NCBI GenBank assembly: GCA_050485685.1
Contig: JBJHBW010000017.1
Location: forward strand, 8,876 to 72,875
Direction of reading: 5' to 3'
Source: JBJHBP01 sp050485685
Lineage (GTDB): Bacteria; Pseudomonadota; Gammaproteobacteria; Steroidobacterales; Rariloculaceae
Length of the DNA stretch: 64,000 bases
Part shown: piece after piece, positions 16,669 through 25,358 of the stretch
Layout of the letters: every line of letters begins with the position of its first letter
Position numbering within the stretch: position 1 is the first letter of the stretch
Program-made: the position numbers and the translations under genes
Notes under the pieces: model-generated
Told to the model about the DNA's origin: nothing
Seen by the model: the letters and a program-made list of their open reading frames with translations, nothing else
Databases searched by the model: none

Positions 16669-18501
16669 TCAGTCTTCCAGCAGGAAGCTGCGCAGCTGAT
16701 CGGATCGCGAGGGATGGCGCAGCTTGCGCAGTGCCTTCGCCTCTATCTGCCGTATGCGCTCACGCGTGACATCAAACTGCTTGCCGACTTCTTCCAGCGT
16801 GTGGTCGGTGTTCATGTCTATGCCGAAGCGCATGCGCAGCACCTTGGCTTCGCGGGGAGTGAGACCGGCCAGCACCGCATGCGTGGTTTCCTTCAGTCCC
16901 GACTCGGTCGCCGAATCGATCGGTGAGGACACCGCGGTGTCTTCGATGAAGTCGCCGAGGTGCGAATCCTCGTCGTCGCCGATCGGTGTTTCCATGGAGA
17001 TCGGCTCTTTCGCGATCTTCAGCACCTTGCGCACCTTGTCCTCGGGCATCTCCATGCGCTCGGCCAGTTCGTCCGGCGTCGGCTCGCGTCCCATCTCCTG
17101 CAGCATCTGCCGCGAGATGCGGTTGAGCTTGTTGATCGTTTCGATCATGTGCACGGGAATGCGGATCGTGCGCGCCTGGTCGGCGATGGATCGTGTGATC
17201 GCCTGGCGGATCCACCACGTGGCATAGGTCGAGAACTTGTAACCGCGACGGTATTCGAACTTGTCGACCGCCTTCATCAGACCGATGTTGCCTTCCTGAA
17301 TCAGATCCAGGAACTGCAGGCCACGGTTCGTGTACTTCTTCGCGATCGAGATCACGAGGCGGAGATTGGCTTCCACCATCTCCTTCTTCGCGCGTCGTGC
17401 CTGGGCTTCGCCCATCGAGATCTGTCGATTGATCTCCTTGATCTCACCGATCGTGAGGCCGGAAATCGTCTCGGTCTTCTGCAGGCGCTTCTGGGCGCGC
17501 AGGATGTCGTCCTTGAGCTTGGCCAGCTGCGAGGAATGCTTGCGCTTTGAGCGGATGTGCTTCTCAACCCACTCGAGGTTGGTTTCATTCTTCGGGAAAC
17601 TGGCGATGAAGTCCTTGCGCGGCATCCCGGCATCACGAACGCACAGGGCCATGACCTGGCGTTCCTGTGAACGGATGCCATTGATTGTTTCACGCAGTTG
17701 AGAAACCAGCTGCTCGAACAGTTTGGGTGCGAGCTTCAGTTCCATGAAGTCGGCCGTCAACGCCTTCAGCGCCTTCTTCGTCGCAGCGCCCTTCACGCCA
17801 GCTTCGGACAGACCGTCCGTGTAGCGTTTGAAAAGACGCTTCAGTTTCTTGATGCGCTTTGCGACTTCCTCGGGATCCGGTCCGGTATCGGTGGTGGAAC
17901 TGGAATCGTCGTCATCGTCGCTGTCGTCGTTGTTGTCCGAACGTGCCGCGGGTTCGGCAATCTGTTCGTTCGGATCGATGAAGCCGACGATGATGTCCTG
18001 CAGCCGCGCTTCTGAGCGCGTGAACTGATCATGATTGTCGAACAGCAGGTCCAGCGTGGGTGGAAACTGCACCAGCGCGGTACGCACCTGATCCAGACCT
18101 TCCTCGATACGCTTGGCGATACGGATCTCGCCTTCGCGTGTCAGCAGTTCCACGGTGCCCATCTCGCGCATGTACATGCGCACCGGATCGGTGGTGCGAC
18201 CGAACTCGGCATCGACGGTGGCCAGCGCGGCGGCGGCCTCGTCGGCCGCGTCATCATCGTTGGCGACCGCAGCGTCCGACAGCAGCAACGATTCGGCATC
18301 GGGTGCTTTTTCATACACCGTAATGCCCATATCGTTGATCATGTTGACGATGTCTTCGATCTGCTCGGGATCGACGATGTCACTGGGCAGATGGTCATTG
18401 ACCTCACCATAGGTGAGATAGCCCTGTTCCTTGCCTTTCGCAATCAGCAGCTTCAGCTGCGACTGGCGCTCGTCTTCCTGGTGCTGGGCGGGATTATCCA
18501 T
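16669..18501 (-). CDS. rpoD: RNA polymerase primary sigma factor (sigma-70)
   Basis: Housekeeping sigma factor, 610 residues. Region 1.1 is at the start (LIAKGKEQGYLTYGEVNDHL). Region 1.2 is DPVRMYMREMGTVELLTREGE. A non-conserved region follows with an acidic Asp/Ser stretch (about 185-205). Region 2 contains NLRLVISIAKKYTNRGLQF and YKFSTYATWWIRQAITR for -10 recognition and melting, then region 3. Region 4.2 is the helix-turn-helix TLEEVGKQFDVTRERIRQIE. It is the last protein gene of the rpsU-yqeY-dnaG-rpoD block and runs directly into tRNA-Ile2 with no terminator between them. Confidence 0.98.
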   Translation of the reverse strand: MDNPAQHQEDERQSQLKLLIAKGKEQGYLTYGEVNDHLPSDIVDPEQIEDIVNMINDMGITVYEKAPDAESLLLSDAAVANDDDAADEAAAALATVDAEFGRTTDPVRMYMREMGTVELLTREGEIRIAKRIEEGLDQVRTALVQFPPTLDLLFDNHDQFTRSEARLQDIIVGFIDPNEQIAEPAARSDNNDDSDDDDDSSSTTDTGPDPEEVAKRIKKLKRLFKRYTDGLSEAGVKGAATKKALKALTADFMELKLAPKLFEQLVSQLRETINGIRSQERQVMALCVRDAGMPRKDFIASFPKNETNLEWVEKHIRSKRKHSSQLAKLKDDILRAQKRLQKTETISGLTIGEIKEINRQISMGEAQARRAKKEMVEANLRLVISIAKKYTNRGLQFLDLIQEGNIGLMKAVDKFEYRRGYKFSTYATWWIRQAITRSIADQARTIRIPVHMIETINKLNRISRQMLQEMGREPTPDELAERMEMPEDKVRKVLKIAKEPISMETPIGDDEDSHLGDFIEDTAVSSPIDSATESGLKETTHAVLAGLTPREAKVLRMRFGIDMNTDHTLEEVGKQFDVTRERIRQIEAKALRKLRHPSRSDQLRSFLLED

Positions 18502-18626
18502 AGGATGCCGTATTCCTCTTGGGTCAGGTCAGGCGAATCAAACAATCCAGTTTACCCGAATCCACCCGTTCCGGCCAGTAGGAAACGCGGCTTCACGGGA
18601 CGGGCAACCGGCTGATTTCGCACGCG

Positions 18627-20321
18627 CTATTTGTTTAGACCACGCTGAAGGCGGTTTTTCATCGCTTCGCGGCTCATTTTTTCGCGATTCTCGCGGACCA
18701 GCCTCTCCAGGCTGTCCGCAAGCACCGCCGGCGCGGCTTCGGCGTCGTCCAGCGGCAAGGCTGCCGCCAGCCGTCCCAGGTGTCTGCCTTCGGGGTCGTC
18801 CCGGAACCGTTCAAGCAGCGTCGCACTGCGAATGTCGGGGCGCTCCCTGACGACTTCAAGCAGGCGTCGCAGCAGGTCGCTGCCCGGTTGGCGGAGGTCT
18901 TCAAGGCCTGCAATGGCGGGCAGGTTCGCGCCCGCGGACGGATAGTGCACGAGCAGCGTGATGGCTTTGCGTACCAGCGTGGAGCGGGTGCGCGGGGTCG
19001 CCCGTTCAGCCTGCGACGGTGGTTCGTCACTGCGGTCGGTGTCCAGCAGCGACTCCACACGTGCCGGCGCAAGCTCTGCGGCTGCGGCCAGTTCGCTGAT
19101 CAGCAGCTCGCGGTAGACGCCGGCAGGCAGCCGCGCCAGCAACGGCCGTGCCAGCGTGATCAGCCGCGCGCGCCCGTCTGCGCTTGCAAGGTCGGTCTGG
19201 CTGCGCAGGGTGTCCAGCATGAAGGTCGACAGCGGCAGGGCCTGCGCCATGCGCTCGCGAAATGCATCGGCGCCGGCGGAGCGGACCAGCGAATCAGGAT
19301 CTTCCCCCTGCGGCAGCAGCAGGAACTTCAGCTCCACGTTGCCACCGCCATACGGCAGCACGGTCTCCAATGCGCGCCAGGCGGCCGCGCGGCCGGCGCG
19401 ATCGCCGTCGAAACAGAACACCACGCGGCGCGCCAGTCGGGTCAGGCGTCGCACATGATCGGGCGTGGTTGCGGTGCCAAGTGTAGCGACTGCGCCTGCT
19501 ATGCCATGCTGCGAGAGGCTGGCGACATCCAGGTACCCCTCCACGACGATCAGTTCGTCACTTCGCGATTGCTGCTGACGCGACTCGTAAAGGCCATACA
19601 GCGCCTGGCCCTTGTGGAAGACCGGTGTCTCCGGCGAGTTCAGGTATTTGGGTTCACCGTCGCCGATCACGCGGCCGCCGAAGCCCAGAATCTGACCTCG
19701 CGCGTCACGGATCGGAAACATGATGCGGTCGCGAAACCGATCGTAACGGCGACCCTGCTCGTTTTCTATGACCAGGCCGGCAGTGCACAGTTGCGAGACT
19801 CGCGTTGCGCTTGTGCCCAGTGCCGACAGCACGGTGTCCCAGGCGTCCGGCGCATAACCCAGGCCAAAGTGTCCCGCGGTCTCACCATCGATGCCGCGCC
19901 GCTTGAGGTATTCGATTGCATGCGGAGTCTCACGCAGCAGGCGGCGATAGATCTGATCGGCCTCGCGCAGCACGGCGATCAGCGCCCGGTTCTCGTCGGC
20001 CTGCTGGTCCCGCTCTTCGCCGCTGTCCGGCACTTCCAGTCCCAGGCTTTCGGCCAGCGTCTCGATGGCTTCCGGAAAGCTCAGGCCCTCATGGTTCATC
20101 AGAAAGCCGATGGCCGTGCCGTGGGCGCCGCAGCCGAAGCAGTAGTAGAACCCTTTCTCCGGACTGACGGTGAAGGAAGGTGTCTTCTCGTTATGGAAGG
20201 GGCAAAGGCCCTTATAGTCGCGGCCGCCCTTCTTCAGCGACACGCGCGCTCCAATCACCTCGACCAGGTCGGCCCTGGCGATCACTTCGTCGATGAAGGC
20301 TTGCGGAATACGCCTGTTCAT
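18627..20321 (-). CDS. dnaG: DNA primase
   Basis: Makes RNA primers at the replication fork with DnaB. The 564-residue protein has an N-terminal CHC2 zinc-binding domain (CPFHNEKTPSF and YYCFGCGAHG, residues about 40-64). An RNA-polymerase core has the basic YDRFRDRIMFPIRD segment, and a TOPRIM domain has VEGYLDVASL and CFDGDRAGRAA for metal-dependent catalysis. A less conserved C-terminal helicase-binding domain follows. It is 125 bases upstream of rpoD in the macromolecular-synthesis block. Confidence 0.97.
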   Translation of the reverse strand: MNRRIPQAFIDEVIARADLVEVIGARVSLKKGGRDYKGLCPFHNEKTPSFTVSPEKGFYYCFGCGAHGTAIGFLMNHEGLSFPEAIETLAESLGLEVPDSGEERDQQADENRALIAVLREADQIYRRLLRETPHAIEYLKRRGIDGETAGHFGLGYAPDAWDTVLSALGTSATRVSQLCTAGLVIENEQGRRYDRFRDRIMFPIRDARGQILGFGGRVIGDGEPKYLNSPETPVFHKGQALYGLYESRQQQSRSDELIVVEGYLDVASLSQHGIAGAVATLGTATTPDHVRRLTRLARRVVFCFDGDRAGRAAAWRALETVLPYGGGNVELKFLLLPQGEDPDSLVRSAGADAFRERMAQALPLSTFMLDTLRSQTDLASADGRARLITLARPLLARLPAGVYRELLISELAAAAELAPARVESLLDTDRSDEPPSQAERATPRTRSTLVRKAITLLVHYPSAGANLPAIAGLEDLRQPGSDLLRRLLEVVRERPDIRSATLLERFRDDPEGRHLGRLAAALPLDDAEAAPAVLADSLERLVRENREKMSREAMKNRLQRGLNK

Positions 20322-20374
20322 ACCGGGGTTGGGCCGAGTTCAAGCGGGATGCCAGTGGTGCAGTGCTGGGCGCG

Positions 20375-20383
20375 ATCATAGCA
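20375..20383 (-). promoter_or_regulatory. Possible extended -10 promoter before dnaG
   Basis: On the minus strand TGC-TATGAT forms an extended -10, about 55 bases upstream of the dnaG ATG in the 143-base gap after yqeY. No good -35 is seen. An internal promoter here would allow dnaG-rpoD to be expressed apart from rpsU. Confidence 0.3.
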
Positions 20384-20464
20384 GCTGCACCCGCGCCTGC
20401 CCGACGCGGTCGACAGCGTGGCGCAAGGGAGGCCGGAGGCGGGGCAGGGTGGTTGGGTGTCGGG

Positions 20465-20923
20465 TCAGTTGTCCGGATCGTCGGCCAGCGCGGCGCGCAC
20501 CCGCCTGCTGGCGTCGCCCATGTCCACGCGCCCGGCGGCGCGGGATTTCAGTGCGGCCATGACGCGGCCGGTATCCTTGATGCTGGTGGCACCGGTCTCG
20601 TCAATGATCTGCGCAACCAGCTCGTCGAGCTCGTCATCGCTGAGTGATTCAGGAAGATAGGTCTGCAGGATCTCGATCTCGGCAGCTTCCCTGGCTGCCA
20701 GATCCTCGCGCGCACCCGCCTGGTACTGGGCTATGGAATCGCGACCCTGCTTGACCATCTTCTCAAGCACGGCCAGTACGCCGGCATCGTCCAGCGGTCG
20801 GCGCGAATCGACCTCGCGCTGCTTGATCGCAGCCACGGCCATACGCAAAACGCCCAGGCGCGACTTGTCGCCTGCGCGCAGCGCGTCCTGCATATCCTGC
20901 TGTAGGCGTGCCTTCAGAGACAT
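20465..20923 (-). CDS. yqeY: GatB/YqeY domain-containing protein
   Basis: A 152-residue helical protein beginning MSLKARLQQDMQDALRAGDK, with KQREVDSRRPLDD and LPESLSDDELDELVAQIID, all characteristic of the YqeY family. The C-terminal part resembles the tRNA-binding tail of GatB and the Asn/Gln-tRNA amidotransferase. YqeY itself has no proven catalytic role. It sits between rpsU and dnaG, its usual place in many proteobacteria. A TTG three codons earlier is possible, but the ATG at 20923 matches family starts. Confidence 0.93.
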   Translation of the reverse strand: MSLKARLQQDMQDALRAGDKSRLGVLRMAVAAIKQREVDSRRPLDDAGVLAVLEKMVKQGRDSIAQYQAGAREDLAAREAAEIEILQTYLPESLSDDELDELVAQIIDETGATSIKDTGRVMAALKSRAAGRVDMGDASRRVRAALADDPDN

Positions 20924-20982
20924 CGCGGGCAACCGGAAGGTTTGGGACGGACTCCGTTCAGCGCGGCCGCTGCTGCACGCGC

Positions 20983-21198
20983 CTAGTAAAGGCGCTTGCG
21001 CCTCGCGGCACTGCGCGATGAACGTTTCAGATGCCGCTTGACCGCGGCGGCCTTCTTGCGCTTGCGTTCCTGGGTGGGTTTCTCGTAAAACTCACGCCGC
21101 CTCAGCTCGGTGAGCACACCGGCCTTCTCGCACGCACGCTTGAACCGCCGCAATGCGGCATCGAAATGTTCGCTCTCTCTTATACGAACGCTGGGCAT
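20983..21198 (-). CDS. rpsU: 30S ribosomal protein S21
   Basis: A 71-residue, very basic protein starting MPSVRIRESEHFDAALRRFK and ending in KRSSRSAARRKRLY, a close match to gammaproteobacterial S21. S21 helps mRNA binding by the 30S subunit. GAGAGG stands before the ATG. It is the first gene of the rpsU-yqeY-dnaG-rpoD block and is divergent from tsaD, as in E. coli and Pseudomonas. Confidence 0.97.
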   Translation of the reverse strand: MPSVRIRESEHFDAALRRFKRACEKAGVLTELRRREFYEKPTQERKRKKAAAVKRHLKRSSRSAARRKRLY

Positions 21199-21211
21199 TC
21201 GATCCTCTCGG

Positions 21212-21237
21212 AAACAAAGAAGCCGGCTGGTGCCGGC
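21212..21237 (-). terminator. Leader hairpin with T-rich tail before rpsU (possible attenuator)
   Basis: Reading the minus strand, a 6-bp GCCGGC/GCCGGC stem with an ACCA loop is followed at once by TTCTTTGTTT, about 14 bases before the rpsU start. This is intrinsic-terminator-like and lies between the predicted promoter and the first gene of the block, so it could limit transcription into rpsU. Confidence 0.35.
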
Positions 21238-21250
21238 CACAGGGCTGGTA

Positions 21251-21280
21251 ATCTTAGCGTCTGGTGGTGCCGGATGTAAA
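21251..21280 (-). promoter_or_regulatory. Sigma-70 promoter of the rpsU-dnaG-rpoD block
   Basis: On the minus strand TTTACA (21280-21275) and TAAGAT (21256-21251) are separated by 18 bases, a good sigma-70 match. Transcription would start near 21244, giving a leader of about 45 bases. Confidence 0.55.
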
Positions 21281-21356
21281 GATGCCGGCCACCACGAACC
21301 ACGGTTATGGCGCCCGGTATGGCAGCGCCGGGCTTACAGGAGGCCAGATCCGGATC

Positions 21357-22400
21357 ATGCGCGTACTGGGAATTGAAACGAGCTGTGACGAAACCGGCGT
21401 CGCAATCTATGACAGCGACCGCGGGCTGGTGGCGCAGGTGCTGGCCAGCCAGATCGCACTGCACGCACAGTTCGGCGGCGTCGTACCGGAACTGGCGAGC
21501 CGCGATCACATCGCGCGGCTGGCCACGATGGTCAATGACGTGCTGGCCCAGGCAGATCTTGAACGGCGAGACCTGGATGCGATCGCGTATACGGCCGGAC
21601 CCGGGCTGGTCGGTGCGCTGATGGTCGGCGGATCGTATGGCTGCGCGCTCGCCTACGGGCTCGGCATACCGGCGGTGCCGGTGCACCACATGGAGGGCCA
21701 TCTGCTGGCCAGCATGCTGGAAGACGATCCGCCCGCTTTCCCGTTTCTCGCGTTGCTGGTGTCAGGCGGGCATTCACAGCTGGTCGCGGTCCAGGGGCTG
21801 GGGCGCTACCGCATCATAGGCGAGACGCTGGACGATGCCGCCGGCGAAGCCTTCGACAAGGTGGCGCGTCTGCTGTCGCTGCCGTACCCCGGCGGGCCGG
21901 CGCTGGCCGCGCTGGCAGAGGCCGGTAATCCGACCCGGTTCAGCTTTCCGCGTCCGTTGCTGCGCCAGGGACTGGATATGAGCTTCAGTGGCCTGAAGAC
22001 GGCCGTGCGGCTGGCCGTTCAGACCTGTCAGGCGGAAAGCGGCAGCGGTGACGGCGCGCTGAGCGATGCCGTTCGCGCGGACATCGCCGCATCCTTCCAG
22101 GCGGCCGTCGTCGATACGCTGGCCGGAAAATGCGCGCGTGCGCTGGAAGAGACGGGGCTTGAGCGACTGGTCATCGCCGGTGGAGTGGGCGCCAACAAGT
22201 CGCTGCGGGCGGAGCTTGCGGCGATGGGCGCAAGCCGTGGTGTACGCGTGTACTATCCCCGCCCGGCGCTGTGTACCGACAATGGCGCAATGATTGCCTA
22301 TGCCGGATGGTGCCGGGCACGCGAGCACGCACAGCAACCGCCGCGCATCATGGCGCGCCCGCGCTGGCCGCTCGATGAGCTGCAGCCGCCGGCTGTCTGA
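21357..22400 (+). CDS. tsaD: tRNA N6-adenosine threonylcarbamoyltransferase
   Basis: Transfers the threonylcarbamoyl group to A37 of ANN-decoding tRNAs, with TsaB and TsaE. The 347-residue ASKHA-fold protein begins MRVLGIETSCDETGVAIYD. It has the metal-binding HHMEGHLLA (about 109-117), LLVSGGHSQLV, GETLDDAAGEAFDKVA, DMSFSGLKTAV, and IAGGVGANKSLR near the C-terminus. AGGAGG lies 13 bases before the ATG, rather far but clear. The divergent tsaD/rpsU arrangement is standard, and this genome needs t6A on the nearby tRNA-Ile2 as well. Confidence 0.97.
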   Translation: MRVLGIETSCDETGVAIYDSDRGLVAQVLASQIALHAQFGGVVPELASRDHIARLATMVNDVLAQADLERRDLDAIAYTAGPGLVGALMVGGSYGCALAYGLGIPAVPVHHMEGHLLASMLEDDPPAFPFLALLVSGGHSQLVAVQGLGRYRIIGETLDDAAGEAFDKVARLLSLPYPGGPALAALAEAGNPTRFSFPRPLLRQGLDMSFSGLKTAVRLAVQTCQAESGSGDGALSDAVRADIAASFQAAVVDTLAGKCARALEETGLERLVIAGGVGANKSLRAELAAMGASRGVRVYYPRPALCTDNGAMIAYAGWCRAREHAQQPPRIMARPRWPLDELQPPAV

Positions 22401-22411
22401 GGATGACTGCA

Positions 22412-22774
22412 ATGGACAAGATCTTTCTTCGCGAGCTGAAACTGGAAGCCGTCATCGGTATCTTCGAGTGGGAACGCTGCATCCGGCAGACGGTGTCGCT
22501 GGACCTTGAAATGGCGATCGATGCGCGTCGGGCCGCGGAGACGGACTCCACCGATACCGCCCTCAACTACAAGGACGTCGCCAAGCGTGTGATCGCGTTT
22601 GTCGAAACGTCCAGCTTTCAGCTTGTGGAATCACTGGCTGAAGCCATCGCGGCGATCGTCATCGACGAGTTCAGCGTGCCCTGGGTGAAGGTCACCGTGA
22701 CCAAACCCGGTGCCATCGAAGGTTCTCGTGCGGTGGGTGTGGAGATAGAGCGCAGCGCAGCGTCGACGGGTTGA
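22412..22774 (+). CDS. folB: Dihydroneopterin aldolase
   Basis: Converts 7,8-dihydroneopterin to 6-hydroxymethyl-dihydropterin in folate synthesis. The 120-residue protein begins MDKIFLRELKLEAVIGIFEWER, with LNYKDVAKRV and SFQLVESLAEAIA (catalytic Glu/Tyr region) and KPGAIEGSRAVGVEIER at the end. I chose the ATG at 22412, with GAGG nine bases ahead, over an ATG at 22403. It is 11 bases downstream of tsaD and 7 bases upstream of folK, so the three form a unit. Confidence 0.95.
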   Translation: MDKIFLRELKLEAVIGIFEWERCIRQTVSLDLEMAIDARRAAETDSTDTALNYKDVAKRVIAFVETSSFQLVESLAEAIAAIVIDEFSVPWVKVTVTKPGAIEGSRAVGVEIERSAASTG

Positions 22775-22781
22775 TCGCTTC

Positions 22782-23354
22782 ATGGCCGCCATCGCCACAG
22801 CAGGACATGCGCCCGTATTCGTTGGCGTAGGCAGCAACATCTATCCGCAACGCAACATTGAGCGAGCCTGCGTGCTGTTGAATGAAGCCTTCGGACCCCT
22901 GCGCATTTCCAGCGTCTATCGCAGCGCACCGGTAGGTTTCGATGGCGCAGACTTTCTGAATCTGGTGATCGCGCTGGATAGTGACGCAGGACCCGATGCG
23001 GTGGAGACGGTGCTGTCGTCTATCGAACAGGCCAGCGGTCGACGCCGCGAGGGGAACGGTCCGGATTCACCGGTCTCGGGTTCGCGTACGCTGGATCTGG
23101 ATCTGCTGCTCTACGGCCGCACGGTCGATCCCTCGCGGCGGCTGCCGCGCGCGGATGTGCTGTGTTACGGATTCGTGCTGGCGCCCCTGGCGGAGCTGGC
23201 GCCGCAGTTGCGACATCCGGTCACCGGTCAGCGCATCGCCGATGTATGGCGCGAACGCGCGCCTGAGCTGCCAACGCTTGAGAATGTGGGCAGTGCAGGT
23301 GACGTCACCAGCCTACGCTGCGACCCCCGTCCACCGCGAGAATCTGGCCGCTGA
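22782..23354 (+). CDS. folK: 2-amino-4-hydroxy-6-hydroxymethyldihydropteridine pyrophosphokinase
   Basis: Transfers pyrophosphate from ATP to 6-hydroxymethyl-dihydropterin, the step after FolB. The 190-residue protein has VGVGSNIYPQRNIERA (about 14-29), VYRSAPVGFDGADFLNLV, and the HPPK signature SRTLDLDLLLYG with the two catalytic/metal Asp residues (about 104-115). FVLAPLAELAP follows. The C-terminus is about 25 residues longer than E. coli FolK and runs 50 bases into the convergent folM gene. Confidence 0.94.
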   Translation: MAAIATAGHAPVFVGVGSNIYPQRNIERACVLLNEAFGPLRISSVYRSAPVGFDGADFLNLVIALDSDAGPDAVETVLSSIEQASGRRREGNGPDSPVSGSRTLDLDLLLYGRTVDPSRRLPRADVLCYGFVLAPLAELAPQLRHPVTGQRIADVWRERAPELPTLENVGSAGDVTSLRCDPRPPRESGR

Positions 23355-24084
23355 CGTAAGGCGCATCGCGCACCAGAAACACGACTGCGGTCGCGATATC
23401 CGACGGGCTGCCGGCGCGTTTCAGCGGCACCTGCGCGATGATGCTCTGTTGCACTTTCTCCGGCATGCCGTCTTCCGGCCAGAGAATTGCGCCCGGCGAT
23501 ACACCGTTCACGCGAATCTGGGGACCTAAGTCCTTGGCCAGCGACCGTGTCAGCATCGCAAGTCCCGCCTTCGCGGGGCCGTACACCGTGTGATCTCGCA
23601 GCGGCCTTTGTGAGTGCACGTCGACGATGTTGATGATGACGCCACGTGCGGCTTTCAGATGCGGCAGTGCCGCCTGCGCCATGAACAGTGGCGCCTTGAG
23701 GTTGCTGTCGATCAGATCGTGCCACTGCGCCTCGGTAACGGTACCCAGCGGTGTGGGGTAGAACGTGGACGCGTTGTTGACCAGGATGTCCAGTCGGCCG
23801 GTGCGTGCCGTCACATCGGCGACCAGCCCGTCGATGGCTTTGACGTCGCGCAGGTCCGCCCCCAGCGCGAACGCGGAGTCGGGCCGCAGGGCATTGAGTT
23901 CACTCGCCAGCGCGTCGGCCGGTGCCGAGGAGCGGAAATAGTGAATGGCAATACCGGCTCCGGCCTCATGCAGGGCGCGGACGATCTCGGCGCCTATGCG
24001 CTTGCCGGCACCGGTGACCAGGGCCCACTGCCCGGTCAGTGAGTTTGCGGACTGAGTATCGGCCACGAATGACTCCACGCGCAT
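23305..24084 (-). CDS. folM: Pteridine reductase / dihydromonapterin reductase (SDR family)
   Basis: NADPH-dependent short-chain dehydrogenase of 259 residues. The cofactor motif is TGAGKRIGAE (about 24-33), with Arg at the position that marks pteridine reductases. NNASTFYPTP, IVDVHSQRPLRDH, the YGPAK catalytic Tyr-x3-Lys and SPGAILWPEDG all match FolM. It reduces dihydromonapterin or dihydrofolate and can back up FolA. It is convergent with folK, with a 50-base coding overlap at the 3' ends, and the neighbouring FolB and FolK fit a pterin role. The first 15 residues are not conserved, and a later start is possible. Confidence 0.9.
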   Translation of the reverse strand: MRVESFVADTQSANSLTGQWALVTGAGKRIGAEIVRALHEAGAGIAIHYFRSSAPADALASELNALRPDSAFALGADLRDVKAIDGLVADVTARTGRLDILVNNASTFYPTPLGTVTEAQWHDLIDSNLKAPLFMAQAALPHLKAARGVIINIVDVHSQRPLRDHTVYGPAKAGLAMLTRSLAKDLGPQIRVNGVSPGAILWPEDGMPEKVQQSIIAQVPLKRAGSPSDIATAVVFLVRDAPYVSGQILAVDGGRSVGW

Positions 24085-24206
24085 GATGAATCTGCGCGCA
24101 AGGTTACACTATTCGCCGCAGACGCCATTGACCTGTTCGTTCCATTCGCGATGGCTGCGCGCTGGCTCATCCCTGCAATTCATGCAGTCCACGCAGGATC
24201 CGTAAC

Positions 24207-25337
24207 GTGCATTTTCCGCCACCCTCCGACGAAGCACTGGCCGTCAGCAATGAGCTGACGGCCCTGTTGCGCGAGGAGATCGCTCAGCAGGGCGGCTGGA
24301 TTCCCTTCGATCGCTATATGCAGCGCGTGCTGTATGAGCCTGGTCTGGGCTACTACAGTGCCGGCAGCGTGAAGCTGGGGCCGGCCGGCGATTTCGTGAC
24401 GGCGCCTGAGCTGAGTCCGGCGTTCGGGCGGCTGCTGGCGGCGGAGCTGGTGCCATGGCTGATGCAACTGGACCAGCCGGCGATCATTGAACTGGGTGCC
24501 GGTACCGGCGCGCTGGCGGAGCGGTTGCTGGGTTCGCTGCATGGGTTCCCCGGTCTGCAATACCTGATTCTCGAACCCGGTGCCGACCTTCGTCAGCGCC
24601 AGCAGCAGCGACTGGCCGCTTTCGGACAGCGTGTGAAGTGGCTGGACACGTTGCCCCAGGAGCCCATGCAGGCGGTCGTGATCGGCAACGAAGTCGCGGA
24701 TGCGCTGCCGGTGGCCTGCTTCGCCAGGCGTGGCGAACAGGTGATGGCGCGTGGCGTAGGTCACAGTGCGGGTCGCTTCCACTGGGCGGAGCGACCGGCC
24801 GACCGGATGCTGCTGACGGCGGTGGAGGCACTGGAAGACGCCCTGGGCGGAGACTTCGCGGACGGTTACCGTTCGGAGCTTTGCCCGATGCTGCCGCAGT
24901 GGATCGCTTCGCTCGCCGGCTCGCTGTCGCGTGGCGCCGTGCTGCTGATCGACTATGGATTGGTACGCCACGAGTATTACCATCCGTCACGGCGCGACGG
25001 CACGCTGATCTGCCATTACCGTCATCACGCCCATGAGGATCCTTTCCTCTGGCCGGGACTTCAGGACCTGACCGCATGGGTGGATTTCAGTGCCTGCGCC
25101 GATGCCGCTGGCCAGGCGGGCATGGAGGTCGCCGGATTCACCACGCAGGCACAGTTTCTGGTGGAAAGGGCAGCGCAGGATCCGGCCGCGCTGGCCGATG
25201 CCTCACCGGCCGCTCTGGCGGCATTCAAGACGCTGATCCTGCCGGGCGAGATGGGCGAGCGCTTCAAGCTGATGCTGTTGAATCGCGGGCTGCGTGGTTG
25301 CCGCCTGTCGGGCAGGGATCTGCGCGGCCGTCTTTGA
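24207..25337 (+). CDS. Class I SAM-dependent methyltransferase, MidA/NDUFAF7 (DUF185) family
   Basis: A 376-residue protein. The family start is seen at about residues 25-60 (IPFDRYMQRVLYEPGLGYY, then GDFVTAPELSPAFG). The SAM-binding motif is IIELGAGTGALAERLL (about 93-108), followed by VIGNEVADALPV and LLIDYGLVRHEYYHPSRRDG. The eukaryotic homologue NDUFAF7 methylates an arginine of a complex I subunit; the bacterial substrate is not established. An NDUFA9-like complex I-type gene lies 2.4 kb away, but that may be coincidence. The gene is divergent from folM. Confidence 0.88.
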   Translation: MHFPPPSDEALAVSNELTALLREEIAQQGGWIPFDRYMQRVLYEPGLGYYSAGSVKLGPAGDFVTAPELSPAFGRLLAAELVPWLMQLDQPAIIELGAGTGALAERLLGSLHGFPGLQYLILEPGADLRQRQQQRLAAFGQRVKWLDTLPQEPMQAVVIGNEVADALPVACFARRGEQVMARGVGHSAGRFHWAERPADRMLLTAVEALEDALGGDFADGYRSELCPMLPQWIASLAGSLSRGAVLLIDYGLVRHEYYHPSRRDGTLICHYRHHAHEDPFLWPGLQDLTAWVDFSACADAAGQAGMEVAGFTTQAQFLVERAAQDPAALADASPAALAAFKTLILPGEMGERFKLMLLNRGLRGCRLSGRDLRGRL

Positions 25338-25358
25338 GGCGGGGCGACGCCCTGTGTG

